A program made the translations under genes and the position numbers. A DNA stretch of 7,183 bases from Acetobacteraceae bacterium (GTDB lineage: Bacteria > Pseudomonadota > Alphaproteobacteria > Acetobacterales > Acetobacteraceae), in the NCBI GenBank assembly GCA_030039695.1, contig JASHVB010000229.1, forward strand, positions 1 to 7,183, written 5' to 3'. Positions 5,872 through 7,183 of this stretch are shown here, piece after piece (the first letter of the stretch is position 1; each line of letters starts with the position of its first letter). The notes under the pieces were generated by a model. It made no database searches. It was given only the letters and a program-made list of their open reading frames with translations, and was not told the origin of the DNA.

Positions 5872-5919
5872 GTGACGCTCGTCCTCGATGCGTCGATGAC
5901 CATCGCGTGGCTGTACGGC
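5872..5919 (+). pseudogene. vapC: VapC PIN-domain toxin, remnant of the first 16 codons
   Basis: A GTG start 2 bp after the antitoxin's stop begins MTLVLDASMTIAWLYG, the canonical PIN-toxin N-terminus with the first catalytic acid (D6 in LVLDAS). After the glycine at about 5919, similarity ends. None of the three forward frames from 5920 to 6134 shows the remaining acidic residues or the usual YDAAYLELA-type motif. The frame itself stays open to 6342, but its continuation is unlike any PIN protein and runs antisense through the YciB-like gene. A deletion or rearrangement at about 5920 therefore removed the rest. Without the later acidic residues no RNase activity is expected. The GTG start and 2-bp gap are the normal vapBC arrangement. 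Confidence 0.75.
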
Positions 5920-6134
5920 GTCGGGCGAAGGATTAGTGGGAAAAGCCAAACGACCGAGGCCTTGCCAATTTCACTGAACCATCCTCGCCGTTTCAGCGCG
6001 CCGCACATGGTGCCTTTGGCGCTTCAGCGTTGGACGATTGTGTCAGCGACCGGCGACCTGGAATTTACGACAAGAACTTGCGCGCCGACAGACAGGATGG
6101 ACGCGCGGGTGGGGGCCGTCGTGCCAAGCCGTGT
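5920..6134. other. Spacer after the toxin remnant, no recognisable gene
   Basis: About 215 bp between the PIN breakpoint and the 3' end of the YciB-like gene. All three forward frames were read by eye and show no known domain. GTGCC (6121-6125) / GGCAC (6151-6155), with inner GTGT (6131-6134) / ACAC (6146-6149), gives an imperfect hairpin spanning the stop codon of the minus-strand gene. There is no T-run on either side. Confidence 0.4.
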
Positions 6135-6740
6135 TCAGACGGCGGACACAGGCACTGCCGCCGTTGCCTGGATGCGGCGCCGGATGATCGCGCGCATGGC
6201 CGTGTATTGCACCAAGATCAGACCCACCTTGGAGGCGATCGGAAACACGCCAATGAACCACGCCCAGGTGGCGTGGCTGGCCTGCAAGGCTATCCCCAGG
6301 TTGACGGCGGCAGTGGCAAACATCAGCGCGGCCCACACATAGCCGAATAGGATGACGAGGTCGGCGCCGTGGGTTTGTGCGATCGGCGGGACATAGCGGT
6401 TCATCCACCCACGCCGCAGCATCACAATGCCAACCGCAGCATAGATCAGCGTCGGCTTCAGCATAATGAACAGCGGGTTGTGTGTGATCAGCGCCGCGCC
6501 GCCGAATGCCACCACCAAGAACAAACTTAGCCATTGCATCGCGTCGACAGGAATGCGGTGCCAGGTCTGCCAGGCGATGCGGCCGAGCCCGATGGCACTC
6601 GCGAGGCCGACGGAGGCATAAACGCTGTGGGTCACAGCGAACATGCCGACGAACACGAACGTCGAGAGCAGATCGGAGACGACGTGCTTGCCGGCGAGTA
6701 GCAAGGGATGTGCGGTCGGCGGGGCGAGACGATCCGACAT
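6135..6740 (-). CDS. YciB / IspZ (septation protein A)-like inner-membrane protein
   Basis: A 201-residue protein with about five membrane helices (roughly 24-44, 46-57 with 68-86, 90-107, 128-150 and 157-180). The best family match is MQWLSLFLVVAFGGAALI, then FIMLKPTLIYAAVG. These correspond to the 'MQWLSLxLVVxFGGxTL...DxxFIKxKPTxxY' core of YciB/IspZ. The later FGYVWAALMFATAAVNLGIAL and Q179-Y180 near the end also fit the family's C-terminal half. YciB is an inner-membrane protein linked to cell-envelope and septal function. This copy is divergent (HNPLFIM in place of DDxFIKW), so it may be an accessory paralogue. The ATG at 6740 has AGGAG on the minus strand (CTCCT at 6747-6751), 6 bp upstream. 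The frame is also open upstream to 7133, but that part has no family similarity. It faces the toxin remnant tail to tail. Confidence 0.8.
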   Translation of the reverse strand: MSDRLAPPTAHPLLLAGKHVVSDLLSTFVFVGMFAVTHSVYASVGLASAIGLGRIAWQTWHRIPVDAMQWLSLFLVVAFGGAALITHNPLFIMLKPTLIYAAVGIVMLRRGWMNRYVPPIAQTHGADLVILFGYVWAALMFATAAVNLGIALQASHATWAWFIGVFPIASKVGLILVQYTAMRAIIRRRIQATAAVPVSAV

Positions 6741-7125
6741 GAGCAGCTCCTGCGCAGCGACAGCAGGGTAACGGTGCCGGGCGGTACCAACCATATGGGC
6801 GCATTGCAAGTCTTTTCCGCAACGGGCGGGAGTGGCGGTAACCTCGGTGTCGAAACTGGGGCTTGCGCGGCGTAACGCGGCATCAACCGCGCCCTGGCGG
6901 ATGGCAGGGCCGCCTGTGCGCTTCTCCGGTTTCGCCAATCGCGGATAGGTGGTTTGCTTTGAGGCCTCGGTTCTCCCCTGCCAACAAGGGGCGCCCACAG
7001 ATTGAAAGTGAACCCTCAATGGCCAGCAGTTCGCCCGCAGTTCCCGGCTGCCAATCGTTCTCGGCACTTTCCGGCGCGGCGGACTGATTGGGATCATTCG
7101 CCAAGCCGTGCGCCGCGGGCTGCCG
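6741..7125. other. Long upstream spacer of the YciB-like gene
   Basis: About 385 bp with no gene I can support. On the minus strand several frames stay open, including one in frame with the YciB-like gene (up to 7133) and one of 73 codons from a TTG at 7104. Their products have no known domain, and neither has a clear ribosome site. The promoter of the YciB-like gene should lie here, but I could not place a convincing -35/-10 pair. Confidence 0.45.
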
Positions 7126-7182
7126 TCACGCAATCGCCCGCGCGATGGCCGCGACAGCGGGACACGCGAAGGCCCACAAGAT
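7126..7182 (-). CDS. Possible C-terminal end of a minus-strand gene, cut by window edge
   Basis: Read on the minus strand from 7182, one frame gives ILWAFACPAVAAIARAIA and then TGA at 7128-7126. The hydrophobic, alanine-rich ending could be the last helix of a membrane protein transcribed in the same direction as the YciB-like gene. Eighteen codons are too few to assign a family, and GC-rich DNA often gives alanine-rich chance frames. Confidence 0.15.
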   Translation of the reverse strand: MLWAFACPAVAAIARAIA

Positions 7183-7183
7183 C

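Noticed and set aside
6121..6155. Terminator for the YciB-like gene
   Set aside because: The stem is imperfect with a large loop, overlaps the stop codon and is not followed by a T-run on the minus strand.
5920..6342. Continuation of the PIN toxin frame to a 156-residue protein
   Set aside because: After residue 16 there is no PIN motif, and from 6135 it runs antisense through the YciB-like gene; it is an accidental open frame.
6741..7133. N-terminal extension of the YciB-like protein by about 131 residues
   Set aside because: The extra part is arginine/proline-rich with no family similarity, while the ATG at 6740 has a good AGGAG 6 bp upstream and gives the usual family length.
7145..7183. 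Start of a plus-strand gene at the right edge (ATG at 7145)
   Set aside because: No Shine-Dalgarno upstream and only 13 codons visible; nothing distinguishes it from chance.

Overview
The window is GC-rich proteobacterial DNA. Gene content and style suggest an alphaproteobacterium, but this is inference: no rRNA or other phylogenetic marker is present. It reads as accessory or plasmid-like DNA, with a piece of an insertion sequence at the left edge, a broken toxin-antitoxin pair, long gene-poor spacers and short degenerate intergenic repeats between unrelated single genes.

Layout: (1) 1-110, minus strand, N-terminus of an IS transposase cut by the window edge. (2) 111-630, a spacer with no convincing gene; it holds a perfect 15-bp palindrome at 534-548. 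(3) 631-3710, plus strand, a compact three-gene operon: a small XapX-domain membrane protein, a 14-TM DHA2-type MFS exporter, and an EmrA/HlyD-type membrane fusion protein whose ATG overlaps the exporter's stop. (4) 3711-3921, a spacer with two back-to-back hairpins. (5) 3922-4839, a HAD-superfamily phosphatase with all core motifs. (6) 5049-5456, a small zinc protein of the Gfa (glutathione-dependent formaldehyde-activating enzyme-like) family, flanked on both sides by copies of a short repeat. (7) 5609-5919, an AbrB/MazE-fold (VapB-type) antitoxin followed 2 bp later by the first 16 codons of a PIN-domain (VapC) toxin, after which homology stops. (8) 6135-6740, minus strand, a YciB/IspZ-like membrane protein. 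(9) 6741-7183, a spacer, perhaps with the 3' end of another minus-strand gene at the right edge.

How the genes work together: the MFS exporter and membrane fusion protein should form an EmrAB-like drug or fatty-acid efflux pump spanning the inner membrane and periplasm. No outer-membrane TolC/NodT channel is encoded here, so one must come from elsewhere. XapX sits 27 bp upstream in the same transcription unit and may be an accessory membrane component; its function is unknown. The HAD, Gfa and YciB-like genes stand alone and show no obvious pathway link.

I found no clear new defence or biosynthetic system. The most interesting points are the XapX-exporter-fusion protein operon with its upstream palindrome, the loss of the antiporter motif proline in the exporter, the antitoxin left without a working toxin but with a multi-half-site operator candidate, and the repeat family around the Gfa-like gene.
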